The position numbers and the translations under genes are program-made. 64,000 nucleotides of DNA from Limnephilus marmoratus (lineage: Eukaryota; Arthropoda; Insecta; Trichoptera; Limnephilidae), in the NCBI GenBank assembly GCA_917880885.1, contig OU862933.1, positions 6,867,452 to 6,931,451 on the forward strand, in the 5' to 3' direction. Numbering within the stretch: position 1 is the first letter of the stretch; the number at the start of each line of letters is the position of its first letter. Below the pieces are notes generated by a model, which was not told the DNA's origin, did no database searches, and saw only the letters and a program-made list of their open reading frames with translations. Shown here one piece after another: positions 10,978 to 22,497 of the stretch.

Positions 10978-11324
10978 TTCTAATCTAACATATCGAAGAT
11001 TACTCGAAAACTTGACAGGTCTGGTCGGCTCTGAGTAGTGCTGATCCGCCGCGGCAGTCGCGTTTCAGCTGCCTTTTTGACAGTTGCCATGGTAGCGGCT
11101 CATGACCTGTCAAGTTTTGTCATGTTTTGACATGTCAGATCAGAAAAATATATTTTTTTAAATCAATACTTCACAAGAGACTTTTTATAAATTTTGTTAT
11201 GGATTTCCTGATTTTTTTTACTGTATATTCACCACAAATATAACAAAACACATTTGGATCGTTGCGACAACCTCTTCGCGATGAAGACATTATTTGAAAA
11301 AAAATTTATTTATATAATTTTTTT

Positions 11325-11800
11325 TTAACATGAATACCGCACAAGAGTCCCAACTGCTCCCGTCTGGAGGCAGTGAGACTATGGCATCTCCAATTGGGGT
11401 ATGTTGAGGCTGAAGGTAGTGGGGATAATTTTTTTTTTACATGAATACCGCACAAGAGTCCCAACTGCTCCCGTCTGGAGCCAGTGGGACTATGGCATCC
11501 CCAATTGGGTTGTTGTGAAGCTGAAGGTAGTGGGGAGGTGAAGGAGATAGGGAAGAGGAAGGTGGGGAAGTACCTGGCTATTTAGATCTAGTCACCAAAC
11601 ACGGCTAACGTCATTTCAAGCAACATTTCAATTCTGAATGGTAGTCTTACACCAGGGCGATACTGAAAGTACCTTCCACTCTGGAACGTGCCGCAAATAT
11701 ACTATACATTATTCAAATAAAATTTATTTGCCCACGCCGGGATTCGGTCCCGCGACCTTCGGATTGCGAGTCAAAAGCCTTACCGCTAGACCACGCCGGC
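11325..11800 (-). mobile_element. tRNA-derived SINE (family A), minus strand
   Basis: Read on the minus strand, a tRNA-like head (A box TGGTCTAGCGGTAAG; a diverged B box, in which the usual GGTTCGAATCC reads GGACCGAATCC; 11,735-11,800) is followed by an 'aaataaattttatttga' linker and a roughly 300-bp body ending 'gcggtattcatgt' plus A-run. The terminal 100 bp is present twice here (11,325-11,430 and 11,432-11,530), a partial tandem duplication or a second insertion. Full plus-strand copy at 61,323-61,730. Confidence 0.75.
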
Positions 11801-11802
11801 CG

Positions 11803-11885
11803 TCGATATCGATTTTGTTCAGGAGATTGATTGCGATTGCGTCACCTACTGTTTTTTCCAGTTTCTCCATGAGCGGATGGCCTAA
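11803..11885 (-). other. Inverted partner of 10,897-10,977
   Basis: The minus-strand frame reads HPLMEKLEKTVGDAIAINLL, coding-like, and runs into the SINE head. See the plus-strand partner. Confidence 0.35.
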
Positions 11886-12252
11886 GTGAGACGGACAGAA
11901 CATAAATGGAACATTGGTTATATGGAAGGCACTTCTAGTGTTATTCTTTATTCTATGCATTGAAAGCACTCTCTTACATTGAGTCGGTAATGCGGTGCCA
12001 TCGAAGAGGAATTAAAAAGCATGGGTTTGCCAAGTAGGTGGGTACGTGGACCGTTTCTTGATATCCGATAACAATATTATTATCCACGGCACCATTAGAC
12101 GGTATTGCTCTATCAATTCACTTAATTAGGTGTCATTTGCGGAGTAACACTTGGCAAACATGGTACTCGTTTTCATTCCAGTGTTGTGGCAGCTTCGTTG
12201 GGCGAAACATTCGACCAAGGTATGGCGAAAAATAAATATAAAAAATCACACG

Positions 12253-12835
12253 TGGTAGAAGTGAAACCTTCAGAAAATTAAAGTAGACGAAGCATTTTTT
12301 TTTATAAATGTGATGTATGATTTTTTTCCATATTTTTGTCGTCGAATTCCAGGGCATCTCTTCCTATACATTTGATCATCTTATTAACATTTGAGTTTTC
12401 TTCTTCAAAGTCTCTAGATGTTGCTTTCTTTTGTGTTTTCTTTTGCCTCATTCATTTTGGAGTGGTTTGAAGATTGGATATGGATTTTACAAAAATGAAA
12501 TTTTTGGATTTCGTACGATCTCATTTTGGAGTGGTTTGAAGATTGGATATGGATTTTACAAAAATGAAATTTTCCGATCCGATCCTTGGTCTGCTAAATG
12601 TCTGCAGAGGTTCGTCAGGCGCTTTATACCTTGTACAGGAGACACGTGTAGGATTGTGGATTTATCGTATTACATTGGGACCGACAACCCGTGAATTAAA
12701 TAAATATTTTATTGCTATCTCATCCTCTCGAGGATAAATTCTATAGATGTGTTTTGTCTCTTTTTAGTGTCGCTCGTTTCCGTATCATTGAGTTTCAAAT
12801 CACAACGGAGCTAAAGAAGCTTTCACTTCAATAAT
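12253..12835. mobile_element. MITE with AGAAGTGAAACCTTC ends, longer copy, containing a 69-bp tandem duplication
   Basis: Ends TAGAAGTGAAACCTTC and GAAGCTTTCACTTCA match those at 9,444-9,646. Inside, 12,453-12,521 and 12,522-12,590 are a nearly exact tandem repeat (cattttggagtggtttgaag). Confidence 0.5.
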
Positions 12836-12877
12836 TAGGGGGCGTTTGCGAAATTGGTACATCCCCCAGTGAGGGTT

Positions 12878-12964
12878 TTTTTTTTACATTAACTCCACAC
12901 AGGAGGCCCCGAGGAAAAAATTTCCCACAGGACCTATGACATCTTTAAAGATGCTGTGTGGAGC
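12878..12964 (-). mobile_element. LINE 3'-end fragment with hairpin
   Basis: Poly(T), then ACTCCACACAGGAGGCCC, and later GCTGTGTGGAG: the 3'-UTR hairpin of the 303-3199 LINE in reverse orientation, heavily truncated. Confidence 0.75.
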
Positions 12965-13470
12965 TGGAAGAAGGGTACAATTTAAAGCCAATAATATGTG
13001 TGAAAAATGCCGCATTACTTTGAATGGAGTTGAGATATATGTGACGAGGAGCAGCAAAAATAATATATTCAATTTGTGTGTCGTAGTAATATGGTCGGCC
13101 CAATAAACCTATCGCTGGGTATATTGGTATACTCGGCGCTGAGAAAATTGCCAACTGGGACAGTGGCCAGTGTGGCTACTGGATAATAAAAAAGGCAAAA
13201 TAAATAATTAGAATGAAATTTACCAACTGTTAATTTGACGTGAAGTAATTTAGCATTAAATTACACATCGATTTCGCGTCACGGTGTACGTTTTTAGTAA
13301 AAAGCCAACATTGTTCAAATATTACAGCGATTTCACTCGTTATAAAATAAAAAAAATATTACACTATTTGTGAGGGTTATCGAAGGGTATGGGCCAAAAA
13401 AGCTTATCGTGGCCCTGGCCATTTAGGCGACATCAATAGTAATAAAATTCCCGCAATATGAAACTGATTA

Positions 13471-13636
13471 GGGAACATACCCAAACTACGTGACACGTTT
13501 AGGGGGGGGGGGGGTCTTCAAAATGTCACGCTCCATACAAATGAGCGGCGGGTTGCTTAGGATTTTGGTCACCGGGGGGGGGGGGGGGGGGGTTAAAAAT
13601 TGCAAAAAGTTGGTCACGTAGTATGGGTACGTTCCC
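13471..13636. mobile_element. PIF/Harbinger-type MITE, copy 1
   Basis: TSD TTA on both sides (13,468-13,470; 13,637-13,639). TIR GGGAACATACCCAAACTACG and GTAGTATGGGTACGTTCCC. The interior has long G runs. A near-identical copy lies at 46,846-47,013 with a verified empty site. Confidence 0.85.
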
Positions 13637-13639
13637 TTA

Positions 13640-14702
13640 ACACATTCTGGACTGAAATCTTTACTGATAACTGATAATACTGGATATTTTAATCCTATGT
13701 CCAGAATATGTCGATCATACAATGTTCTTGTTAAAATACACACTTTTATAGATATTTTTCTAAATAATGTAACATGTTTCAAAAAATATCTCCACGATTT
13801 GTGCACCTAAAAAAAAAAAAAAAATTTTTGTTTTATTACATCTCAGGAAATACTTCATAAATATTGTATACTTTTAATGTATTTCAATTTTGTATTTAGT
13901 TTTTTTTTGTTTTTAAAGTTATGTATAAATAATACTTGCATTATTTTTCATGTGTTTGCTTCTGTAAATATTCAAATGTGATTACTGCAGACACATTAGT
14001 CTAGGGATATTTATATTTGTATTTTAATTTATTATATTTAACCCACAAAAATGTTTATAAATATACTGTTTGTGTCTCAAATAAAAAAAAATAAAAAAAA
14101 ATTACTACGGTCGGTTTATTCGTGAACCAATGGTTTTTGCAACGCAGCCTATATCCACAGTTCTTCAGACCCTTTCTAATCTTTATCAAATATTTCCTCT
14201 TATCTGTAACGCCGACACGAGATTAAATTCAACCGATAAACTAATTCATCACACGTTTATTTGCCATAACGTCTTTCAGTTTTAACAGGAACATACGCTA
14301 CAAAATTATCAAGTGAAACGAATAATATTACTAAGATTTAAAAACCAATGTTTATTTGAAGTCGTACTGGCTCTCCATTTGCAAGAATCAATACAGGAAA
14401 TTACCTGGAAAACAAATAATATCAACAAATGTTTGTTTCAGATAACAAAGACGTGTGGAGATAAGACAAGACCATTTCCACAGAATTTTGAGAGCAGGCA
14501 AGGAGACAAGTCATCAAGACAGCATATTCAACATCTCTCAAATTTGAAACCGATACGAAACAAGGCAATAAAAAACATCGCAAATAAAGATGCCAACCGA
14601 AATACGAAATACAAACTGCGATAACATGGGCTAGATATTAATAAACTAAAATCAATTTTGGATAAACAAGTGATTGATTACAAGTGAAACACTAAACAAA
14701 CG
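13640..14702 (+). promoter_or_regulatory. Presumed 5' region of the glycosyltransferase gene
   Basis: No conserved coding exon is visible. A 103-codon ORF at 14,313-14,624 lies directly upstream and has no recognisable domain; I treat it as 5' UTR or intergenic. No TATA box or initiator can be assigned with confidence. Confidence 0.3.
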
Positions 14703-15175
14703 ATGAAAGTTAATAACGGAAATGGTGTCTCATGCACGCGAAAGAAAAGTGACCATGTAACGGAATACCATCAGAGCCAATACCAACTGCCACTATGGGC
14801 AAAGCTGTCTCTGATTCTGCTAGCTTTGGGTTTGGTCTTCCAGCCACGCTTCTCGGTTCATTACAAATACATACATCCATCGGATATACCCAGCGAGCTG
14901 GTGCGAGAGACTATCAAGCTGCCGAGGAGTATCATTGACCTGACCCCGTGTAAGACCAAGATGTTGGATAGCGGGGGCCTGTTGCCGGTTCCAGACCTAA
15001 CGAGGCCGCAGCAGGTGATTGAGGATGATTTGCAGTCCGGACAGTACTTGCCAAGGCACTGCAAGCCGCAGTTCAGCAGCGCCGTGCTAGTACCGCACAG
15101 GAACAGGACTAAACAACTTGAACTCTTCATTCCGTACTTGCACAACTTCTTGATGCGTCAGGAGATACATTACAG
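14703..15175 (+). CDS. beta4GalNAcT exon 1
   Basis: ATG at 14,703 opens cytosolic tail, anchor and stem. The exon ends TAC AG before gtaac, splitting Arg158. An in-frame stop follows at 15,177, confirming the splice. Confidence 0.85.
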
Positions 15176-18100
15176 GTAACTGGTGCTGCTTATCACTTCA
15201 ACATTTTATACTTGCAGACGCTAGAGGCTGGTGTTTATTTGAAGACGATATTCGCCCTAATCTCTAAATTAGACACTCTTCAACTTTAGACTCTAACATT
15301 AGTTGAAGAATGGTGCTGAGAGCTCCGTTGTAATGCGACGTTTATAAGAAGGGGGAGAAAGATCTATCGAATATAATATTATTGCCTAAATCTGGCAGTT
15401 GGGCGGTTTCCCAAGCCAAGTTTTGAATGAATCGATAATAAAACAAATACAAGGAAAGATTTAAAAAAAAAAAACCAACACTTTCATTTCAAGAAATCGT
15501 AATCTTTTATGTGATAGAAGGAACCCAACTCTGAATAAATTATTAAGTAGGTACATTTTTATGACACATGCTTCGCGGGTTCTTGGTACATGATCAGCAT
15601 AATGATGTAGTGATATATTAATGTTTTGGGTTTATATAATTATTAATAGTGACCGACCGAAAGTTCAGTTTCGGTTTCGGCAAGTTTCGGCATCAGTTTC
15701 GGTTTCGGCAGATTTTCTGCCGAACCTTCGGCCGCACCGAAACTCTGCAAAAGACCTCAATAAATGGTAAACTTAGTCTTAAGAATGTTGTGATCGTAAA
15801 CGCAATTTAAATTAAAGTACTCAATTAATGAGGTCCTTCCTTTATAATGTACCCACATACGTGTTGATTATTGACAAATTTTTGTTCCAAGAAGTAATTA
15901 ACATGTTTGTTAATTTGTAGTAAAACAGAAAAAAAAAATTTTCACGTACTTCAATTATTTTTTTTATTTCATTTAACACATGTTAAATGTTTCAATAAGT
16001 GTAAAAATAAGCCAAATTTCAATAAACAATAAATTTTTAACATATCTAAAAAAGTTTCGGTTTCGGCCGAAACTGAGACAGCTACCAAAGATTCGGTTTC
16101 GGTAGAAAATCCTATTTCGGTCGGACACTAATTATTAACCTCAACAGGCGATATTAACCTCAAATGACGGGACCTAGTATTTATTATTATTTGTATTATC
16201 AGACATGTTTTCACTAATCATTCCCGCTTGGCAAAAACGTAAAATCTCTGCCACTGTTGAAGTTATTAGTTCCATATTGTTGGGTACACTCAAAAGCAAA
16301 AATGCAACATGTAACCCACATACTTAATGTGCACTACATTATACGCCTACGGTTTGTCTGGTGTTCCAAGACGAATCTCTAATATTATTTGTGACGCTTC
16401 ATTTTCATAAATCTTTCATTTTAATCACGAACTTTTGATGTTGGTTGTTGCTTCAAAAGAGACAGCTCAGAAACAATGCTTTTGAATATAATTATGTACA
16501 TATATTATAAACATAAGGTAATTTTGAACGATGCAAATTATTTCTATTGGTGCACTGCACGAAAAGTTAAAAAAAATTCGCAGATACCAGATTATCTGTT
16601 GACAAACGGTTATTCATTTTAGTGTAGGGGTTCCCAACTCATTTCACGTCGCGACCCCATTTTACAAATGACCGGCGACCCTGACGGACGGAAGGGGGTT
16701 CATGCCCTTGGAACAAAAAGGTTTCATCTGGGGTATTTTTTTACTAAATTCAGTTATTTTCATTTTTTATATTCCTTCAGGCGTCCTATGTTCGATTCCT
16801 CGGCTGGCTAAGACCTCCATCATGACTCAAGCAACATCTTCGGCTTACTGTGGTGGTAGTAGGAGATTTTCAAATATTGTCGGGTTATTCGTAACCAGGG
16901 TTGCCAGGTCTTTTCCAAAAATATACCGAACAGTGAGCAAAAAAAAATTTCCAGGTGAAATTTCCCTAGATTTCACGGTGGTACCTTGGCAAAACCCGCG
17001 TCGGGGGGGGGGGGTTGTTGGACTTTGAAACAATGTAGTACATAGTCACCTAACGTGTAACACTAATCCGCGAAATGGCTTGAAAACAGTGAGCGCGTGC
17101 ACAAAGCGGCAACATCGCACGAACTAAGGGATGCTACGCAACATCGATTGCCGATTGCGTCAAATCTGATTTCTGAATCACTTATTAGGGAGAAAAATTA
17201 ATCAGAAAAAAAATACCGAACCGCCCATACTTCGGTATTTTTGTTATACCGAACACCGAACACGGTGCTAAAATACCGAACGGTTCGGTAGAATACCGAA
17301 CACCTGGCAACCCTGTTCGTAACCCGGTAATGTTTGCCGTTCTTTTTAAAAAACATATATATTTTCTTGAATTACTGTCTGTGTTTCATCCTCAAAAAAA
17401 AGTATTTTGGCATCTAAAGCAAAATACTTTTGCTTTAGACGCAAAAATATAATTTTGTGTAATAATTTCAGAATTTTCGTGATCCATCAAGGTGACAGCA
17501 AGCCGTGGAACAAGGGCAAGCTGTTTAACGCGGGAGCCAGGGTCGCCATGGAGCTGGGCTTTCCCTGCTTCATCCTGCACGACGTAGACTTGCTGCCGTT
17601 GCACGAGGCCAACATTTATGCGTGCACAACCTCGCCTAGGCACATGAGCGCCTCTATCGACAAGTTCAGGTGAGCCAATCAAAAGATGTGGAGCAGCGCG
17701 AGACAACCGTGCAAAAGAATTACCCAAATATTTTTGTTGTGTTGTGAACATCTCACTGCGAGAACCTGTACTGAGACGTTCAAAGGTTCATGTTAAATTT
17801 GTGTATGTATATATGTGATATGTGATGTATTTTTGCTGAGGTAAGACAATATTTAAAAAGTCCAGTTATTGCGAAAGCAAAGAGGTTGATGAGCAATTTG
17901 GTCAAAATACTAAACAATCAGTGCCTGTAGGGCTGTAGTCCGGAATTGCTTGCATTAATAAGCTTTTGGATTCCACTACGTAATTCCAGAAGTCGAGTTT
18001 TATTTTCGAGCAGAAATTCTAGGACAAACTACCATATTATGCATTCATCTTTGCTCAGAAAGCTAATGGAGGGAAATAAGTATACTAAGTCAGTGTACAT

Positions 18101-20236
18101 CTTCAATTCATCACTAAACAAATACAAAATGTTGTTACTGAGGCAGTTCAGTTGTGTATAATAAATACTGTATATATGTTACTATTCATATGTAAAAGCC
18201 CCTAAGGGCGTTAATAAATAAATAGGCATCAATTTTTTTATACCTATTGCCCTACCAGCAGAATTCTATTGATCTTTTATCTTTGATTTTTTTACTAATA
18301 TTGTTACGTTTCTAGTTAAAATGTGGCTTCTTAATTGACAACCGCTTACTTGCTGACAGTATCACCCAGAATAATATTGTGATGTCATTTGACTTTTATC
18401 AATTTATTCATAACTTTTATCTGCCCGTAAATTAATGTGTTTTCTGAAATGGTATGTGCTGACATTGCGTAAATTTAAAATTATGAGAAAAAAATATATT
18501 ATGATATCGGAAAATTCCTACACAGACCAATGATAGATTTTGTCAAGACATTCTAAATGCAACTTAACTTCTCAAGCGCCAAAAGCATCCAATCGGTTAC
18601 AAAAAATTTGTATCTGTTGAAAGCCAGCATATCCAATTGGTAATCTGTCTGTGGGATTTTACCCTCGGCACAGATATATTAGGTCGCGAAAGCTCGGCAT
18701 TTCAAAGATTAATGCATATTTCGTGCATTATATGTACAAAAATAAATAAAAACTTTCTGCTTTCAGGTACAACTTGCCATACGACTACCTGACTGGGGGA
18801 GCTTTGGCCATAACAGCAGTTCACTACAAAGCCATCAACGGATTTTCAAACAGATTCGAGATGTGGGGAGGGGAGGATGATGACCTGAGCGAGAGAATAG
18901 CTCACGAGAACCTCACTTTACAAAGGTATTATAAATTGTTAATTTTTTTGGAATTTCAGTTGTAAGCAATATAGTGGACCATGACTCACTTTAAAACAAA
19001 CATTCCGTTGGTATTAAACCTGGTCTTTCTGTTAACATACAGATGCTACCGTAACACTGGTTTATCATATGATATGAGCACGCAAGAGCCACGACTCCCA
19101 GCGTCAGTGGGACTATAGTTTCCCATTTAAGGATTCTGTAAGGCTTAAGAAAGTGGAGTAAAGGAAAATAAGCAAGGGGAGAGATAGTAACTAACTAACT
19201 AACCACCACGCCGTTTCGCCGCAGGGGTAGGCAGAGAGGACGGACCGCCAAACATCCCGGTCTTGGCACACATTCCTTGCCTCGTTTACATTCATACAAC
19301 GTCTCATACATTCTCTTCTATTATTCTGACTCTTGACATGGCCCGACTCAAGTATCTGATTCACTTGGTCATGCCATGTCTTTCTTGGGCGATAGTACCT
19401 TTCTTGAGAGATAGTACCTGGCTATAATAGATCTAATCATTTAACATAGCCAAACAAGCTGTAGAGAATGACAGCGATTTCATTTTACAGCCATAAAGTA
19501 ATTTTGTATAAGGGTATCCCTGAGATCTGACAGCGCTTGCGGGCCAGACGCCAGAATAAACTCGTAGGCAACTTCATTCCCTTACTTGCGCCCTTTTGGG
19601 TCGTTTGTCGCTGTTCGCTGTCATTCTCGCCATTTTCCTTCAAATCCTTCTGAATCGAACTTTTGTCGTGTCATGCTTTGTATCCAACATTCAATAAACG
19701 TGGAGTCCGGAACCTCAACCTGTGTATTAATTTATCTTCATACCTTGGCTACATTAGTAAGTACGATCCTACCAAAATAAAGTTCTTGCCAAATTGGTGA
19801 CCCCGACGTGAGTTTTAATGCCAATTAAGTTTTAATGCCAATTTCCCTCTTGGAGTGATACATATTGAGTTTATCTTCCAGAGTTTAATTAGTACGAAGC
19901 ATTGTCCACCTTGTCCTTCAATATTTTATACTTTGCCAAAAAATGACAAATCAAGTCAAACCGAGATAAACAAACAAGTTAAACCAGTTAAAGTGTAACC
20001 AAGTCAAAGTTAATTAGTACAGGGATTGATTCCAGGCAATTATTTCCAGATTCCCACCGGAGAGGTCAAAGTACACAATGATGAAGCACAAGCAAGAGCC
20101 CAAAAACGACGGCAGATACGAGGTGATGGAGGGCAACTACGGAAGGCACAAGGAAGACGGACTCTCTTCCTTGAAGTACAAACGCATGACCATTACGAGC
20201 AACCCGCTCTACACTAACATCACTGTTGAATTGTAA
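14703..20236 (+). CDS. Beta-1,4-N-acetylgalactosaminyltransferase (beta4GalT family, GT7), four exons
   Basis: The four exons (473, 198, 159 and 187 nt) join through phase-2 junctions that all use GT-AG and give a 338-aa type II Golgi enzyme. Residues 29-47 form the single membrane anchor after a short basic cytosolic tail. Family landmarks are VPHRNR (130-135), HDVD (metal ligand Asp197), LPYDYLTGG (227-235), WGGEDDD (257-263) and MMKH (287-290; ligands Met287 and His290). Cys120 and Cys190 match the conserved disulphide. Spacing from the DVD to position 232 equals bovine beta4GalT1, where that residue is Tyr289; here it is Leu232. Family knowledge: Tyr favours UDP-Gal, while Leu or Ile permits UDP-GalNAc, so LacdiNAc synthesis is inferred. 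It might act on N-glycans or glycolipids. No frameshift is present. Introns carry only transposons. Confidence 0.88.
15647..16130. mobile_element. hAT MITE in glycosyltransferase intron 1
   Basis: 8-bp TSD ATTATTAA (15,639-15,646 and 16,131-16,138). TIR TAGTG(A/T)CCGACCGAAA, with subterminal runs of TTTCGG. Same family as the larger hAT at 55,809-58,431. No coding capacity. Confidence 0.85.
16896..17315. mobile_element. hAT MITE, CAGGGTTGCCAGGT ends
   Basis: 8-bp TSD TTCGTAAC on both sides (16,888-16,895; 17,316-17,323). TIR CAGGGTTGCCAGGT and ACCTGGCAACCCTG. Repeated CGAACxxxxTACCG motifs lie near the right end. Lies in intron 1 of the glycosyltransferase. Confidence 0.85.
17472..17669 (+). 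CDS. beta4GalNAcT exon 2
   Basis: Acceptor ttttgtgtaataatttcag, donor gtgagc. Encodes IFVIHQGDSKPWN through MSASIDKF with the DVD metal site. Confidence 0.88.
17943..18220 (+). mobile_element. LINE C-terminal remnant in intron 2
   Basis: The frame reads IPLRNSRSRVLFSSRNSRTN ... YIFNSSLNKYKMLLLRQF, the usual C-terminal tail of jockey/CR1-like reverse transcriptases, followed by CCCCTAAGGGCGTTAATAAA and an ATAAATA tail. 5' truncated. Confidence 0.6.
18767..18925 (+). CDS. beta4GalNAcT exon 3
   Basis: Acceptor ctgctttcag, donor gtatta. Encodes the substrate-selecting LPYDYLTGG segment and the GFSNRFEMWGGEDDDL block. Confidence 0.88.
19071..19180 (-). mobile_element. SINE family A remnant
   Basis: 'gagcacgcaagagccacgac' and 'cagtgggactatagtttccc' are diverged forms of the SINE 3' body seen at 11,325 and 61,640. 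Confidence 0.45.
19190..19400 (-). mobile_element. RTE-type LINE 3' tail in intron 3
   Basis: The reverse complement of the last 210 bp of 5,490-6,167, including the TAAC simple-repeat tail and the AYPCGETA-coding segment. Confidence 0.75.
19506..19794 (+). mobile_element. Ty3/gypsy-type LTR remnant in intron 3
   Basis: An LTR-like stretch beginning near TGTATAAGGG and ending just before a tRNA-Trp primer site. The 5' limit is uncertain. No gag or pol follows, so only LTR plus leader remains. Confidence 0.5.
19795..19811 (+). other. Primer-binding site complementary to tRNA-Trp 3' end
   Basis: TGGTGACCCCGACGTGA is the reverse complement of the 3' end of eukaryotic tRNA-Trp, ending in CCA. 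It sits immediately 3' of the LTR-like sequence, as expected for a retrotransposon leader. Confidence 0.65.
20050..20236 (+). CDS. beta4GalNAcT exon 4 and stop
   Basis: Acceptor ggcaattatttccag. Encodes FPPERSKYTMMKHKQEP through NPLYTNITVEL and TAA at 20,234. The NPLYTNITV ending is typical for the family. Confidence 0.88.
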
Positions 20237-20445
20237 TGACAACAACAAAAACTATAGTAAAATTTTTAGTGAATTCAGTGTTAATAATATTAAGTATGGT
20301 GCATTATAGCAGTGCTTTTCAAACATAAAGGGTTCTTTATTTACCATAAAATTAATATTACAAATAATTTTTGATCTTAAAACAACATGAATTGTATTAA
20401 TGCTGATTTGCCATTAATCTTTTGAAAGTCAGGGTATCCTTAATA

Positions 20446-20912
20446 GGCCAGTGCAATTAGCGATCCGCGATCGTAATTATTCCGGTAGTCCCAATTTTTT
20501 TATATGTTTTATATACTCATCTAGTGATGTAAAATCTGAGTTTTCGACCTTGGGTCACTTGAGCTTTCGACGCCATTTTGAAAAAACCAGCCGAAATCGC
20601 GCCAAAATCTAGTTTTTCTCAAATATCTCGTTTCCAATAAAAATTTTGGCTACAATAACTTTACAAGTTTAGTAGAACATAAAATTACCTACAATTTTTA
20701 TTTAATAAATTTTCTTCTATCTCTAATAAGTATCGAGATATGCAGTCGTAAAAATATGTATAAGATTATAAAAACAGGTAAATTGCTCGACTTGGTTTTG
20801 TTTTTTGTGCGTATCTTTTTTCCAGTACAATTTTGTGAAAAAATTACTGATATCAATTTTGTAGAGAATAATTCCGATCGCGACCCCCTTTTTTGCGCTA
20901 ATTGCACTGGCC
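20446..20912. mobile_element. TA-flanked MITE, GGCCAGTGCAATTAGCG ends
   Basis: TSD TA on both sides. TIR GGCCAGTGCAATTAGCG and CGCTAATTGCACTGGCC. Mariner-type by TSD. Nested in the larger element at 20,306-22,213. Confidence 0.75.
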
Positions 20913-21297
20913 TATAAGGATATATTTCAAAAATTATTTCTCTGAATATAACTAGCTACTCTGAGGAAACTACCTACGGTAGATAATATACTTTTTTATA
21001 AATTTATAAATTCAGTATCAGTATAATTTATAAAGACAGTACAATTTACAAAATTATGTTTTTCTTGTTCTTACTAATATGAACAAGGATTTTCTTTAAA
21101 TTTTCACCTATATTTCCTTGAAGCGGTCTCTTTCCTTCGTTCTTTTATCATTTTAACCCATGTTTCTATAAAAAAGGGGAATATAATATAAACATCCTTA
21201 TTAAATATAAATTACCAATCATACACAGCATATATATATTATTATTCAAGACAATAAAATATACGATAAATGACACAACAAGGGTAGTTGTCAAAGA

Positions 21298-21335
21298 GTT
21301 GCACCCGCGATCTAACATCACATCGCGGGTGCAAC
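21298..21335. repeat. Perfect 14-bp hairpin
   Basis: GTTGCACCCGCGAT (21,298-21,311) pairs with ATCGCGGGTGCAAC (21,322-21,335) around a 10-nt loop. Related half-sites (CGGGTGCAAC, GCGCGGGTGTAAAC) occur at about 21,480 and 21,962. Confidence 0.75.
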
Positions 21336-22497
21336 CAATTTGAGTCAACGTTTATTTCAATTCAGCTAACATTATACTCTTAAAAACGATTGAAAGATTT
21401 CTTCTTTCTTTTACAAAGTTTCAAAACGTTAGTACTTTATTTCTGTGAACAACACAAACTTTTATATCTTTTTGCATCTCGGGTGCAACAAGCTAGCAGT
21501 GACTTCTTGTAGTCAATGATATATAAATTAATATTGTCACTACACGTTTAGCAGTAAAATATAACCTCAAACAATCGGTAAAAGCTGATTCCCTCCGGTG
21601 TTGCACGGTGTGATTTTGCAGTTTATATATCGATTCTTCGAATGATAATGTTTTCAAGCGCGCCAAAAATTTCAGTATGAAGTAAAATCCAAAATTCTTT
21701 TTTTATTATTAAATATTGACTTTCTTCTTTGCAATGATAGTAAAAAAGTAACAAATACTGCGATTTAAAAATTAATGTAGAGAATCGTCTATAGCGGAAT
21801 CGCCCATTAGTAAAAACAAAAATTCAATGTTCAATTCAAACTTTAGCATCAGCCATCAAGAAGTTATGGGAGATTTAGCCACTACTTTATTCTATATTTT
21901 GCAAAATTGTTTTGTAAATAATGAGAATGGTCCAAAGGTCTATGGGGAACCCGCTTGCAAAGCGCGGGTGTAAACTGTGCAACCTAAAGTTTAAGTTGAG
22001 ATTTACGGAATTCAATACTTTGTTTGTGTGAAACTACATGATTTTACTTCAATTATTCGTGGACGATTCCTGTAGTATGAATATATTATTATCTATACGA
22101 AGGAAGCTACGAATTGTCTAAGTACATTTACTGCATCATTTAATATTTTGCGAATCCCTGATCAGAATTTCAGGATGTTCTAGGGGTCGCAGGCCTTGGT
22201 TTGAAAAGCACTGTTTTAGCGCAGGCAAACAACAGATAAAAATTGGGAGATGATTCCTATCAATTTAGGGAATATTGCATTTAAAATGTATTGTACATCC
22301 ATCTCTGTGATGATGGCGTGCTTTACATTAATCGTACATGTGAAATAATATAAATTTTCGCAAGCACAATGTAAATAATAGGTAACTATTAATAAGTTAG
22401 TGCAACAATCACTTTCATCAATTATAATAATTTTAAATGTCACAATAAAGCAGCATAATATGCATATAAAAAATATTCATAAATATATATACCTATA

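Larger units (their letters stand above)
20306..22213. mobile_element. Possible hAT element (AGTGCTTTTCAAAC ends)
   Basis: AGTGCTTTTCAAAC near 20,310 and GTTTGAAAAGCACT near 22,200 are inverted. The flanks (attatagc and gttttagc) match at 6 of 8 bases only. No transposase ORF, and a TA-type MITE is nested inside. Confidence 0.45.

Noticed and set aside
11008..11118. Inverted pair AACTTGACAGGTC / GACCTGTCAAGTT as transposon ends
   Set aside because: Arms are only about 15 bp and no target duplication flanks them.
14313..14624. 103-aa ORF upstream of the glycosyltransferase
   Set aside because: No domain, low-complexity Asn/Lys/Thr composition and no splice support; probably chance in the 5' region.
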